Source: Akkermansia sp. (GTDB taxonomy: Bacteria > Verrucomicrobiota > Verrucomicrobiia > Verrucomicrobiales > Akkermansiaceae). Taken from it: a stretch of 64,000 bases of DNA. The notes under the pieces were generated by a model. That model was not told the origin of the DNA, did no database searches, and was given only the letters and a program-made list of their open reading frames with translations. The position numbers were made by a program, and so were the translations under genes. The stretch lies in assembly GCA_017471985.1 (NCBI GenBank), contig JAFURE010000046.1, positions 1 to 64,000 on the forward strand, in the 5' to 3' direction. Each line of letters begins with the position of its first letter. Position 1 is the first letter of the stretch. Shown one piece after another: positions 34,169 through 42,789 of this stretch.

Positions 34169-36421
34169 TTACATAAAGCTGTAAGCGTCGATATCGAGTG
34201 TGATGGTGATATCCTCCCCTGCATTGAGCCCTGCAATTTCGCGTGAAACGATGTCCGCCACGGTTCGGGCACTCAGGGCATTGATAGTACACTGGAAACG
34301 GAATTGACCGTGCGCTTTGGCAATGGGGGCAGGGGCGGGCTCGGTAATTTCCACCCCTTGCGGCAGTGCTGCCTGCAGGCGCTTGTGCAGGGTTCGCATG
34401 GAGAAGTCGGCCAAATCCTCCTGAGTGGAGCGAACGGTAAGCACGGACAAATGGCGGAAGGGCGGGAAATTGAATTGTTGGCGCAGCCCGAGTTCGTTCT
34501 CAGCAAAGCCGTCCGTGTCGTGCCGGCGGGCGTATTGAATGGCCGCAGCGTGCGGGGTGTAGGTCTGAATGATAACCTCGCCGTCGATATCGCCACGCCC
34601 GGCACGCCCTGCTACCTGAGTGAGCAGCTGGAAAGTGCGCTCAGCGGCGCGAGGATCGGGTATACACAGCCCCAAATCGGCATTCAGTACCCCGACCAGA
34701 GTGACGCCCGGGAAGTCCAGCCCCTTTGATATCATTTGTGTACCCAGCAGAATGTCAATGCGGTGCGCTCGGAAGTCTGCCAGAATGTCACGCAGGGCAT
34801 TCTTGCGGGCTGCCACATCGGCATCCACCCGTTGCAGGCGGGCTTTCGGAAAACAGTTGCGCAGCACTCGCTCCACTTTCTGTGTGCCGTAGCCTTCCAG
34901 CAGAATGTTGTTCTCTCGGCACTCCGGGCAGTGGCGGGGCACAACCTCGCGGAACCCGCACAGGTGGCAGATGAGCCGGTTCTCGGTCGCGTGGTAGGTA
35001 AGGGGCAGGGCGCAGTGCTCGCAGGTGACCACATGACCGCAGTCCGGGCACTGCAGGGCACGGGCGAAGCCTCGGCGATTGAGCAGCAGAATGGTCTGCT
35101 CCCCCTTGTTCAGCCTATCTTCAATTGCCATGCGCAGGCGCTCGGACAGAATGCCGAGATTGCGCTTGTCCTTGGGTTCACTGCGCATGTCGAGTACGCG
35201 CGTGAGGGGCAGGCGCTGGCCATCAGCTCGCTTATCCATACGCAGCAGGCTGTACTTGCCGCAGTTGACATTGTGCAGGCTTTCCAGGGAGGGCGTGGCG
35301 GAGCCGAGAACCACGGTGGCACCCTCCATGCGGGCTCGCAGCACTGCAAGGTCGCGCCCGTGGTAGCGGGGGGAGTTCTCCTGCTTGTAGGAGGAGTCGT
35401 GCTCTTCATCCACAATGATGAGCCCGAGCTTCTGCACCGGGGCGAAGAGTGCCGAGCGGGGGCCGATGGCTATGCGGGCTTTGCCGCGGTGAATGGCGTG
35501 CCACTCGTCGAACCTCTCGCCGTCGCTCATGGCGCTGTGCAGAATTGCCACTGCTCCCGGTGTATCGGCAAATCGGCTCTTGAAGCGCGCCATGGTCTGC
35601 GGCGTGAGCGATATTTCCGGCACCAGAATGAGCACCCCGCGCCCGTTTTTCATGACATGAGCCGCGGCCTGCAGGTAGACCTCCGTCTTGCCGGAGCCCG
35701 TTACCCCCTGCAGCAGCAGGGGCTTGCTGTCGCCCTTGTCGCATGCCACCACAATACTGCTGAGGGCGGCAGATTGCTCCTCGTTGAGCTCCAGGGGTGC
35801 CGATTGGGCAAACTCTTCATTGCCGGCCGGGTCGCGGTGCACGGCTTCTTCCTCTATACGAATGTAGCCCTTGGACTCCAGTGCGCGGCAGGCGGGCAGG
35901 GCGGCCGTTCCTCCCAAATCGGCGAGTGGTTCGCGCTTGCTCTCGCCATTGTGCAGGTAGCGCAATATGGCGGCCTGTCGCGGAGCTCGGGCATTGATTT
36001 TATTGAGCGTGTCGTCATCAGGCCATTTCTGTAGTACAGCCACCTTGCGGGTCTTTTCCTCATGCCGTTCACGTCGAACGGGTTCGGGTACTATGCAGCG
36101 AATCATCTGCTCCACCGGCACGGCATAGTAGCGCGCCGCCCACTCTGCCAGGTCCATCAGCACCGGGCTTACGGCCGGTGTGTCATCTATCAGGCGGGTG
36201 AGGGGCTTCAGGCGGTGCCCCCATTCGGGATCCGGCGCTACGAGGTTAATGACGGTACCCGTGGTGCTGCGGTTGCGCAGCGGAACCTCCACCCGACTGC
36301 CGCGGGTGACATTCTGCATGCCCTCAGGAATGGCGTAGTCGAACACCATATCGTTGAGCCCATCCACCAGCACGCGGGCGGCGGGGCGAACGGGTTCATC
36401 CTGAAAAAGGGCCTGCTGCAT
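34169..36421 (-). CDS. priA: primosomal replication restart helicase PriA
   Basis: A 750-aa 3'-5' superfamily 2 helicase that reloads the replisome at collapsed forks. The order is an N-terminal DNA-binding domain (1-110), helicase Walker A LLQGVTGSGKTEVYLQAA, the DEEHDSSYKQ box, SATPSLESL, then the zinc-binding cysteines (CPDCGHVVTCEHC and CHLCGFREVVPRHCPEC) and the C-terminal helicase half with LLGTQMISKGLDFPGVTLVG and TQVAGRAGRGDIDGEVIIQT. All expected parts are intact. Start MQQALFQDEP at 36421, 25 bp after khpA; a longer frame would overlap khpA. Confidence 0.95.
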   Translation of the reverse strand: MQQALFQDEPVRPAARVLVDGLNDMVFDYAIPEGMQNVTRGSRVEVPLRNRSTTGTVINLVAPDPEWGHRLKPLTRLIDDTPAVSPVLMDLAEWAARYYAVPVEQMIRCIVPEPVRRERHEEKTRKVAVLQKWPDDDTLNKINARAPRQAAILRYLHNGESKREPLADLGGTAALPACRALESKGYIRIEEEAVHRDPAGNEEFAQSAPLELNEEQSAALSSIVVACDKGDSKPLLLQGVTGSGKTEVYLQAAAHVMKNGRGVLILVPEISLTPQTMARFKSRFADTPGAVAILHSAMSDGERFDEWHAIHRGKARIAIGPRSALFAPVQKLGLIIVDEEHDSSYKQENSPRYHGRDLAVLRARMEGATVVLGSATPSLESLHNVNCGKYSLLRMDKRADGQRLPLTRVLDMRSEPKDKRNLGILSERLRMAIEDRLNKGEQTILLLNRRGFARALQCPDCGHVVTCEHCALPLTYHATENRLICHLCGFREVVPRHCPECRENNILLEGYGTQKVERVLRNCFPKARLQRVDADVAARKNALRDILADFRAHRIDILLGTQMISKGLDFPGVTLVGVLNADLGLCIPDPRAAERTFQLLTQVAGRAGRGDIDGEVIIQTYTPHAAAIQYARRHDTDGFAENELGLRQQFNFPPFRHLSVLTVRSTQEDLADFSMRTLHKRLQAALPQGVEITEPAPAPIAKAHGQFRFQCTINALSARTVADIVSREIAGLNAGEDITITLDIDAYSFM

Positions 36422-36446
36422 GGCCGTGAGAAGAAGAGGGGGAATC

Positions 36447-36728
36447 TCAGCTTGCTTCCTCCAGCTCTTCGCGGGAAAGGATGTGCACAATTACCTTGGC
36501 ACCGGCTTTTTCACCGGCTGCTTTGGCCAGTGAGCGAATGGCCGAGGCTGTCATGCCATTGCGACCGATGATGCGGGCGATATCGCCCGGCTCCAGCACC
36601 AAGCGGAAGCGCAGCAACTTCTCCTCCTCATTGGCGGCTACGCGCAGCTGCGCCTTGTCCGGGGTCTTGATAAGCGGGCAGACAACGGCGAGGAGGTATT
36701 TACTAATGGATTCTGTGAGCTTCTGCAT
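36447..36728 (-). CDS. khpA: KH-domain RNA-binding protein (KhpA/YlqC family)
   Basis: A 93-aa single KH-domain protein. It has the GxxG loop in ARIIGRNGMTASAIRSLAKA, preceded by the strand RFRLVLEPGDI. KhpA-type proteins bind RNA, often as a heterodimer with a KhpB/Jag partner, and affect cell division and translation. It is first in a khpA-priA transcript with a clear TTGACA-17-TATTAT promoter. The short acidic tail (SREELEEAS) is unremarkable. Confidence 0.88.
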   Translation of the reverse strand: MQKLTESISKYLLAVVCPLIKTPDKAQLRVAANEEEKLLRFRLVLEPGDIARIIGRNGMTASAIRSLAKAAGEKAGAKVIVHILSREELEEAS

Positions 36729-36757
36729 GGAAAAGGGGCGACTTGATGTTGGCGCTT

Positions 36758-36786
36758 ATAATATGCAAAAATGGCAACGCTGTCAA
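36758..36786 (-). promoter_or_regulatory. promoter of khpA-priA
   Basis: A perfect minus-strand TTGACA, a 17-bp spacer and TATTAT are followed by a leader of about 22 nt; unlike many others here this transcript is leadered. Confidence 0.85.
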
Positions 36787-36834
36787 GCTGTCACTGTGTG
36801 TGCAGCTATCTGAAAATCGGCACGATGTAAGCAC

Positions 36835-36866
36835 AAAAAAGCAGGGCAGCGGTAGTGCTGCCCTGC
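36835..36866 (-). terminator. intrinsic terminator of gpmI
   Basis: On the minus strand a perfect 10-bp stem GCAGGGCAGC / GCTGCCCTGC is followed by T6. Confidence 0.92.
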
Positions 36867-36889
36867 GAAAGGTTGTTTGTGTCGACCGA

Positions 36890-38425
36890 TTACTTCGTCA
36901 CCAGGCTGTGGCCGGTCATCTCGGCAGGCTGTGTAATGCCGAGCAGGCTGAGCAGGGTCGGGGAGATGTCGGCCAGAATACCGTCGGTCATCTTCACTTC
37001 GTCCTGATCGGGACCGCAGTAGATGAGGTCCACCAGGTTTGTTGTGTGAGCGGTATTGGGGGAGCCATCGGGGTTGAGCATGTTCTCGCAGTTGCCGTGG
37101 TCGGCGCAGATAAGGCAGCAGCCGCCCAGCTCGAGAATCTTGTTCACGCTCTTCTCGAGAGCCTTGTCCACAGCCTCGCAGGCGGTGATGCCGGCCTCCA
37201 GGAAACCGGTGTGACCCACCATGTCGGGGTTGGCAAAGTTCATGATGGCGATGTCGTAGTTGGCGATAGCATCCACAAACTTATCGGCCACCTCGCCCAC
37301 GCTCATCTGGGGCTTGAGGTCGTAGGTTGCCACCTCGCGGGGGGAGGGCACCAGAATGCGATCCTCGCCCTCGAACTGGGTCTCCACACCACCGTTGAAG
37401 AAGAATGTCACGTGGGCGTACTTCTCGGTCTCGGCGATACGCAGCTGCTTGAGGCCGGCGGCGGCAATCACCTCGCCGAGAATGTTGGTGAGCTGCTCCT
37501 GCTCGAATACCACGGGGGTGGGGTAGCAGGCTTCGTACTCGGACATGGTGATGTAGTGTACGTGGGGGTGTACACCGCGGTCAAAGCCGTCGAAGTCATC
37601 GTAGATGAAGGCGCGGGAGAGCTCGCGGGCACGGTCTGCGCGGAAGTTGAAGAAGAACACCACGTCCTCGTCGCGCACACGCTGGGAGTCGCCCTCGCAG
37701 AAGATGGCGGGCTTCAGGAACTCGTCGGTCACGCCGTCTTCGTAGCTCTTGGTGGCATACTCTGCAGGGGTGCAGGTGCACTGCTCGCCCTTGCCGAGTA
37801 CGATAGCATCCCAACCCACCTGCACACGATCCCAGCGCTTATCGCGGTCCATGGCATAGAAACGACCTACCACGGTAGCAATCTTGGCACCGTAGGGGGC
37901 TACGGCCTCCTGCAGCTGAGCCAGGAAACCGGCGCCGCTCTTGGGGTCGGTGTCGCGGCCGTCGGTGATGGCGTGAATCATGATGTCCTTCACACCGGCC
38001 TCTGCGGCAATCTTCACCACGCCAATCAGGTGCTCAATGTGGGAGTGTACACCGCCGTCGGAAACCAGACCGAGCAGGTGCAGGCGTGTGCCGGCTGCCT
38101 TGGCAAAGGCCTCGGTAATCACCGGGTTCTTGGCCAGTGAGCCGTCATTGATGGCATTGGTAATGCGGCAGAGGTCCTGGAACACCACGCGGCCGGCACC
38201 CAGGTTCAGGTGACCTACCTCGGAGTTACCCATCTGCCCGTCGGGCAGACCTACATCCTGACCACTGGCACCCAGCATGGAGTGCGGGCAGGTAGCCAGC
38301 AGCTTGTCAGTGAAAGGTGTATTGGCGAGCACAGTAGCATCGCCCGTCTGCTTGGCGGCCTCCGGCCCCTGAGGGTTGCGGCCCCAGCCGTCACGAATAA
38401 TCAGAACTACGGGTTTATTAGCCAT
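36890..38425 (-). CDS. gpmI: 2,3-bisphosphoglycerate-independent phosphoglycerate mutase
   Basis: A 511-aa alkaline-phosphatase-superfamily enzyme interconverting 3- and 2-phosphoglycerate with two Mn ions. Motifs: VVLIIRDGWGRNPQG at the N terminus, the catalytic serine region LPDGQMGNSEVGHLNLGAGR, LVSDGGVHSHIEHLIG, HAITDGRDTDPKSG, FFFNFRADRARELSRAF and the C-terminal metal ligands NFANPDMVGHTG and ADHGNCENML. Full length. Transcribed alone from a leaderless promoter. Confidence 0.97.
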   Translation of the reverse strand: MANKPVVLIIRDGWGRNPQGPEAAKQTGDATVLANTPFTDKLLATCPHSMLGASGQDVGLPDGQMGNSEVGHLNLGAGRVVFQDLCRITNAINDGSLAKNPVITEAFAKAAGTRLHLLGLVSDGGVHSHIEHLIGVVKIAAEAGVKDIMIHAITDGRDTDPKSGAGFLAQLQEAVAPYGAKIATVVGRFYAMDRDKRWDRVQVGWDAIVLGKGEQCTCTPAEYATKSYEDGVTDEFLKPAIFCEGDSQRVRDEDVVFFFNFRADRARELSRAFIYDDFDGFDRGVHPHVHYITMSEYEACYPTPVVFEQEQLTNILGEVIAAAGLKQLRIAETEKYAHVTFFFNGGVETQFEGEDRILVPSPREVATYDLKPQMSVGEVADKFVDAIANYDIAIMNFANPDMVGHTGFLEAGITACEAVDKALEKSVNKILELGGCCLICADHGNCENMLNPDGSPNTAHTTNLVDLIYCGPDQDEVKMTDGILADISPTLLSLLGITQPAEMTGHSLVTK

Positions 38426-38431
38426 GCGGCT

Positions 38432-38460
38432 ATTATATCACCTGCGCCGCCGCTTGTGAA
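38432..38460 (-). promoter_or_regulatory. promoter of gpmI, leaderless
   Basis: Minus-strand TTCACA, a 17-bp spacer and a perfect TATAAT are followed by AGCCGC and the ATG, so transcription starts at the start codon. Confidence 0.85.
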
Positions 38461-38604
38461 GCCTAAACTCCGGAATGTGTCGAATTTCTGCCGTTCGCGG
38501 TGTGTTGTTAGTTATCTGTCCCACCTGTGGCGAATCGGGGGCCGGGCCGGCTATTTCCAAATGTTTTTCATCATATCGGTCTATATTTGGGTCTATGCCC
38601 GAGT

Positions 38605-40869
38605 ATGAAACCTCGACTCACACGCTCACTGCAGCGTTTATTAGCAGTAGCCGTGGTCTGCAGCACATTCGCTCAGGCCGATAATCTGACCTGGAATGGT
38701 GATGCCACCGACAATGTGTGGAATACCGATGCCGCTAACACTAACTGGCAGAGTGACGGTTCCGCCGCTCCTTTCGCCACCGGTGACAATGTGACCTTTG
38801 CTACTCCCGTTGCGCCTGTGGTGAATACGGTGCAGGTAGGTGAAAATCTGCAGGCCGGTACTATGACCGTGAATGACGCCTATACCATCGAGACCACCGC
38901 TGAAAGCGCCATCAGTGCTCAGTTCGCGGGTACCGGTACTCTCAGCAAGGCAGGGGAGAGCCTGCTGACACTTCAGGCTGCCGAAGGGACCACTGCCGGT
39001 CCCGCTCTGGCTGTGGAGGCCGGTAATCTGGCTCTGGAAGGTACTGCCACCTACAAGGGGCTGAACTCCATGGCCGATGGTACTCAGCTGCAGGTAAAGG
39101 AGGGCGCTGATATTACTTTCGCCACTGCCGCTACCGGTAAGGATGCCGTGGTGCAGGGGGCTATGCGCCTGGCGAGCGGTGTCTCCACATTCAATGCCGT
39201 CAATGGTAGTGGCACGCTGGATGTCGCTCAGAACGCCACTCTGGGGCTCGCCGCAGACTCTGCCATCGGTACGCTGAGCAATAGTGGTACGGTGACAGCC
39301 GCCGGTAATCTGCTGGTGGAAAATGCCGTGGAGAATGGTGGCTCGGTGAGCGCTGCCCGACTTATTCTCAATAACGGTGGTAATTTCACCACGCTGAAGA
39401 CCGATGAACTGGTCATTGGTTCTGACATCAGTAAGACGACACCCTCCGTTACGAGCGGTACTCTGGGCGCGATGAATGGCGACTCCATGGAGCTGGAGGT
39501 AGCACGCACGGTGCGTGGTTCGGGTGAGTATCTGGTGGTTCGCGCTACCGACATGGGCGACACGAACTATACCCTTTCTCAGCAGACAATTGACCGCTAC
39601 CGCAATGCAGGTTTCCTGACCGACATGACCCAGACAGCTGAGGGGCTGGTGCTGACGCTCGATACTGTCGACAACGGCTATTACGCTCGCAATACCTTCA
39701 GCCCCAATGGTCGCGCCGGTGCTCGCCTGCTTGACCGTGTGTTTGGTAACATCGACCCGCAGGCTGACCCGACCCGCTCACCGGACCTGGCCGCCGTGCT
39801 CGATGCGATGGATGCCTACCTCGAGACCGGTAATCGTGGTGCGGCCGACGCTCTGGCTGCCAATGTGGCCGGCGCCGGTCTGGCCAACCTGAACACAGCC
39901 CTGCGCGGTCAGGTGGAGCGCCAGTTGCGCGCTATCCGTAACCGCATGACCAGCATGCAGGGCGGCATGCCCTGCTACCCGCCCGACCCCAAGGCTCCCA
40001 TGGCAGAACCCCTGCGCTATACTCTCTGGGCCAATGCCGAGATCGACTACCAGAACCTGCGTGGTGAGAATCAGCTGCCCGGGTTCAAATTGCACAGCAT
40101 TGGTGGTACTGCCGGTATGACTATGCTCGCTGCTCCTGAGCTCACCGTGGGTGCCGCTTTCACCGGTATGGCCGGCCGACTCAGCTCCAAGGGCTATGGT
40201 ACCAATGCCTCCGGCGATTTGGACGCCTACTACGCCAGCATCTTCATGCGCAAGGATTCCGGCTGCGTACAGCACTCACTCATTGGTACTGTGGGCTGGG
40301 CTGACTTCAATTTTAAGCGCCGTGTGAATTTCCCCGGCGGCGGCTATGCTACCCGCGGCACGACAGATGGTCTGGGCCTGGGTATCATGTACGAGGTAGC
40401 CCGTACCTACAAGCTCTCCGAGGATAGCATCAAGAGCGCCTGGTGGCAGCCGGTGTTCAATGTTTCCTACGTGCACAGCAAGGTTGATGGCTTCACCGAG
40501 ACCGGGTCTGATGCCGCCCTGCGCGTCGGCAAGCAGGACAGCAACAACGTTATCTTCGGCCTCGGTGCACGCATGCAGGGCATTGTGGGTGAGCAGTTCC
40601 TGAACACACCCGCTGTGATGGAAGCCCGCGTGCTCGGCAAAGCCATAGCCGGTGGCCGCCGTGGCAAGGCCGATGTCTCCATCCCCGGTGTGGACGTATC
40701 CTCCACCGTCAGTGGCTCCGAATCCAGCGCCTTCGGTGTGGAGCTCGGCATTGGCTTCAATATCCCCCTCGGCCAAGAGTACGGCGCCATCATCACCGAC
40801 TTCACCGCCGAATTCTACCAGGACCAGACCTCCGTCAACGGCGTACTCGGCTATCGACTGGACTTCTGA
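38605..40869 (+). CDS. autotransporter-like protein with C-terminal beta-barrel
   Basis: A 754-aa outer-membrane/secreted protein. The signal peptide is RSLQRLLAVAVVCSTFAQA (residues 6-24), then a repetitive Ala/Gly/Thr/Val-rich passenger of about 400 residues with beta-helix character (DNLTWNGDATDNVWNT; GTGTLSKAGESLLTLQAAEG). From about 475 to the end there is an autotransporter barrel domain (LRYTLWANAEIDYQNL, GAAFTGMAGRLSSKGYG) ending GVLGYRLDF with the terminal Phe needed by the BAM complex. The start at 38605 fits the signal peptide; the longer frame does not. It is monocistronic with its own terminator. The passenger's role is not evident. Confidence 0.87.
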   Translation: MKPRLTRSLQRLLAVAVVCSTFAQADNLTWNGDATDNVWNTDAANTNWQSDGSAAPFATGDNVTFATPVAPVVNTVQVGENLQAGTMTVNDAYTIETTAESAISAQFAGTGTLSKAGESLLTLQAAEGTTAGPALAVEAGNLALEGTATYKGLNSMADGTQLQVKEGADITFATAATGKDAVVQGAMRLASGVSTFNAVNGSGTLDVAQNATLGLAADSAIGTLSNSGTVTAAGNLLVENAVENGGSVSAARLILNNGGNFTTLKTDELVIGSDISKTTPSVTSGTLGAMNGDSMELEVARTVRGSGEYLVVRATDMGDTNYTLSQQTIDRYRNAGFLTDMTQTAEGLVLTLDTVDNGYYARNTFSPNGRAGARLLDRVFGNIDPQADPTRSPDLAAVLDAMDAYLETGNRGAADALAANVAGAGLANLNTALRGQVERQLRAIRNRMTSMQGGMPCYPPDPKAPMAEPLRYTLWANAEIDYQNLRGENQLPGFKLHSIGGTAGMTMLAAPELTVGAAFTGMAGRLSSKGYGTNASGDLDAYYASIFMRKDSGCVQHSLIGTVGWADFNFKRRVNFPGGGYATRGTTDGLGLGIMYEVARTYKLSEDSIKSAWWQPVFNVSYVHSKVDGFTETGSDAALRVGKQDSNNVIFGLGARMQGIVGEQFLNTPAVMEARVLGKAIAGGRRGKADVSIPGVDVSSTVSGSESSAFGVELGIGFNIPLGQEYGAIITDFTAEFYQDQTSVNGVLGYRLDF

Positions 40870-40905
40870 TTCCGCTCCCAATTCCCCGATTACCCCATGA
40901 TTCCT

Positions 40906-40942
40906 ACCCGCAGCGGCGCCCTTTCCCCGCGCCGTTGCGGGT
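40906..40942 (+). terminator. intrinsic terminator of the autotransporter gene
   Basis: A strong imperfect stem ACCCGCAGCGGCGC / GCGCCGTTGCGGGT is followed by AATTTCG; the T-tract is short. Confidence 0.72.
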
Positions 40943-40990
40943 AATTTCGCAGCCAAGAAAGAAAAAAATAAACTTTTTTTAACTTTAGGC

Positions 40991-41018
40991 TTGCATTCGC
41001 CCCGCGATTGTGTATAAT
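40991..41018 (+). promoter_or_regulatory. promoter of tRNA-His
   Basis: TTGCAT, a 16-bp spacer and a perfect TATAAT lie about 35 bp before the tRNA. Confidence 0.78.
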
Positions 41019-41053
41019 TGCCCCGCAACCTTGTGTTGCACACAACAATCGAT

Positions 41054-41126
41054 GGTGGACGTAGTTCAGCGGTAGAGCCCCGGATTGTGGTTCCGGTTGT
41101 CGTGGGTTCGAATCCCATCGTCCACC
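41054..41126 (+). tRNA. tRNA-His (anticodon GTG)
   Basis: The cloverleaf folds fully: acceptor GTGGACG / CGTCCAC with discriminator C and the His-specific extra G at -1 (41054), anticodon loop TTGTGGT, and T-arm with GGTTCGAATCC. CCA is not encoded. Its 3' end is copied at about 41303-41322 and, degenerately, before 42508. Confidence 0.95.
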
Positions 41127-41132
41127 CTTGAT

Positions 41133-41170
41133 GAACAAGCCCCGTGCCTGACAAGGTGCGGGGCTTGTTC
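41133..41170 (+). repeat. hairpin between tRNA-His and element copy C
   Basis: A perfect 12-bp stem GAACAAGCCCCG / CGGGGCTTGTTC with inner CCT/AGG pairing sits in the same position as the hairpin after tRNA-Ile. It has no T-tract. Confidence 0.75.
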
Positions 41171-41173
41171 GTG

Positions 41174-41322
41174 ATTAGCGTGTCCGGATTCGAATCCACG
41201 ACAACCGGAGGTTGGAGTGGGCGGCGAATGCCGGTGGCATGAGCCGACCCTGCGCCGGGCAGACCCCTCTGCCCGGGAAGCCCGAAGGGCCGCAGGGGGC
41301 GGGTAGAATCCCATCGTCCACC
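41174..41322 (+). repeat. tRNA-linked structured element, copy C
   Basis: The element starts with GATTCGAATCCACGACAACC, the inverted copy of the tRNA-His T-arm, variable loop and part of the anticodon stem. It then has hairpins, the three-way junction, GGGTAGA, and a direct copy of the tRNA-His 3' end (ATCCCATCGTCCACC). The junction keeps outer stem CCCTGCG/CGCAGGG, while the arms change together (CCGGGCAGA/TCTGCCCGG; GCCC/GGGC). The AGA-C-CCTCT apical region and GGGAA linker are shared with copies A and B. Confidence 0.8.
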
Positions 41323-41336
41323 CTGCGCGGTTTCTT
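41321..41336 (+). repeat. direct repeat, left copy, flanking the 309-aa gene
   Basis: CCCTGCGCGGTTTCTT directly follows the displaced tRNA-His 3' end and recurs exactly at 42508-42523. Confidence 0.82.
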
Positions 41337-41352
41337 GGGCCAAGCTAGGGCA

Positions 41353-42282
41353 TTATGACCAAAATCGAGGGAACTCTCTGTCGAAGCGTTCTGTATCATA
41401 AAAATGCCCCCATTTCTTACAATAATCCCGCAGTTTATAGTCCAGAGTTTTGTTTATCTCACTCCATTCTAATTTTTCCATTAAAGAGAGAGCCTCCTGA
41501 CTGAAACTCTGCATGTCTCTGTCGGTGGTATACACGGGGGCAAACACCAAGTCCGGATCTACTGCCAGCATGCGTCGCACGGTTTTCAGACTGAAGATAA
41601 AATCACTGTAAAAATAGCGCATTGTCGGTTTTTTACCATTGTCGTTCCAATCGCATCGGATACCTTCGTAATAGACTACATCTGCAGTACACATTTCGGC
41701 AAAAGACTTTGTAGTTACGATAGGGGTGTTTCCAAAATCCCTGAGAGCGAGGGGATAGGGGATGGGCCAGATGCCTACGTTGACATAGGGCGGGAATCCT
41801 GATTGTTCGTAATCAGGTAAAAAAGGATTGCGGTAAATATAGTACTCTCCCGGTTTTGTGGCAGGGGTATTGTTTGTTGCCATCAGACGCACAGGATTAA
41901 CCTGTGGCTTGTTTTGCCAGGAAAGGTGTTCCAGCACATCATAGAGAGCTTTATTCACCAACATGGTGGTTTCCGTGGATTGCACCCGGAAGAGCGGTGG
42001 AGGGGATTGCTTTTTGTTGACTCCGCATATCCGCAAGAAGTACTCTTTAGCAGGAATGAGTTTGTCTTCTTTCTGCAGCAGCACATCCGGTTGTTTCGTT
42101 TTGGATATCGGTTCTTTGTACAGGTATGACAAAATGTCTACATAATAGCGCATGATATTGGCGTATTTCCTCATGAATGTGTAACTTTGTACATAGCGGA
42201 AGTAGCCATATGGAATACAACCCATATCCAGTATCTGTCGGTCTTTCAGAACAATGTTTCCTGTCAGAATCAAATCATCCAT
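41353..42282 (-). CDS. hypothetical protein, cassette-like gene at tRNA-His
   Basis: A 309-aa protein without a recognised family, signal peptide or TM segment. It is rich in Tyr, Phe and Pro (YVQSYTFMRKYANIMRYYVD; EYYIYRNPFLPDYEQSGFPP; GIWPIPYPLALRDFGNT). It is more AT-rich than the flanking housekeeping genes. It has its own promoter with TATAAT ending 6 nt before the ATG. It lies between two exact 16-bp repeats and between tRNA-His and what looks like that tRNA's original terminator, which marks it as inserted cargo. Function unknown. Confidence 0.65.
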   Translation of the reverse strand: MDDLILTGNIVLKDRQILDMGCIPYGYFRYVQSYTFMRKYANIMRYYVDILSYLYKEPISKTKQPDVLLQKEDKLIPAKEYFLRICGVNKKQSPPPLFRVQSTETTMLVNKALYDVLEHLSWQNKPQVNPVRLMATNNTPATKPGEYYIYRNPFLPDYEQSGFPPYVNVGIWPIPYPLALRDFGNTPIVTTKSFAEMCTADVVYYEGIRCDWNDNGKKPTMRYFYSDFIFSLKTVRRMLAVDPDLVFAPVYTTDRDMQSFSQEALSLMEKLEWSEINKTLDYKLRDYCKKWGHFYDTERFDREFPRFWS

Positions 42283-42288
42283 GAACGC

Positions 42289-42316
42289 ATTATACCAAAG
42301 ATTGCCACTACATCAA
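42289..42316 (-). promoter_or_regulatory. promoter of the 309-aa cassette gene, leaderless
   Basis: Minus-strand TTGATG, a 16-bp spacer and a perfect TATAAT are followed by GCGTTC and the ATG. Confidence 0.78.
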
Positions 42317-42507
42317 GCAAATGATGACGTTGCTGCAAGTAGTAAAAGCAAATGCGACACCGGAAAGTTCCCAAATAAGTTATCGATAGTGTCCTACCGC
42401 CTTAGTTGTATATGACGAAAATTACATCCAAATATCGCATGTTGTTATATAAAGCGTTATTCGTAAGTCTTTTAAACACAATAATCTCTTTCGACTCCCA
42501 TTGACGC

Positions 42508-42523
42508 CCCTGCGCGGTTTCTT
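42508..42523 (+). repeat. direct repeat, right copy, flanking the 309-aa gene
   Basis: This is an exact copy of the sequence at 41321-41336, preceded by CTCCCATTGACGC, a degenerate match to the tRNA-His 3' end. Confidence 0.8.
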
Positions 42524-42553
42524 CAGCAATGAGGAAACCGCGCAAAACTTTTT
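42512..42553 (+). terminator. probable original terminator of tRNA-His
   Basis: A perfect 10-bp stem GCGCGGTTTC / GAAACCGCGC is followed by AAAACTTTTT. Its left arm is contained in the 16-bp direct repeat, so the copy at 41321 is only the left half of this hairpin. Confidence 0.75.
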
Positions 42554-42589
42554 ATACACAACCGCCGCAATAGCATTCAGTTGCAAGCA

Positions 42590-42745
42590 AGATATGGCCC
42601 CAAATCGGCCTATTATTCCGGCAAGGGAAAAAATCTGAACCGTCTGGCAGAATACGCCACAAAGCTTGGTATTATGGACAAGTTAACCCCTTATCTGGAA
42701 GTTTGGTATGAATGCAGCATCAAGATATTTTCCTATTTGAGTTGA
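42590..42745 (+). pseudogene. 3' remnant of an unidentified gene
   Basis: A protein-like open frame without a start: YGPKSAYYSGKGKNLNRL, AEYATKLGIMDKLTPYLEVW and a TGA at 42743. The wording NLNRLAEYA resembles C termini of AbiEi-type antitoxins, but this is a weak impression. The 5' part of the gene has been lost next to the inserted tRNA-His material. Confidence 0.4.
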
Positions 42746-42769
42746 GTTTGGCGTAAAATATGCTAGAAT
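42742..42769 (+). promoter_or_regulatory. promoter of the RhuM-Fic/Doc gene
   Basis: TTGAGT, a 16-bp spacer and TAGAAT lie 20 nt before the ATG at 42790. Confidence 0.65.
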
Positions 42770-42789
42770 GCTTTTTAGTAGAGTAAGCC

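Noticed and set aside
36743-38140. 465-codon plus-strand open frame antisense to gpmI
   Set aside because: Shadow of gpmI, His/Gly/Val-rich, no motif.
40276-41343. 355-codon minus-strand open frame across tRNA-His and the autotransporter end
   Set aside because: It reads through the tRNA and terminator and is antisense to the barrel domain; not a gene.
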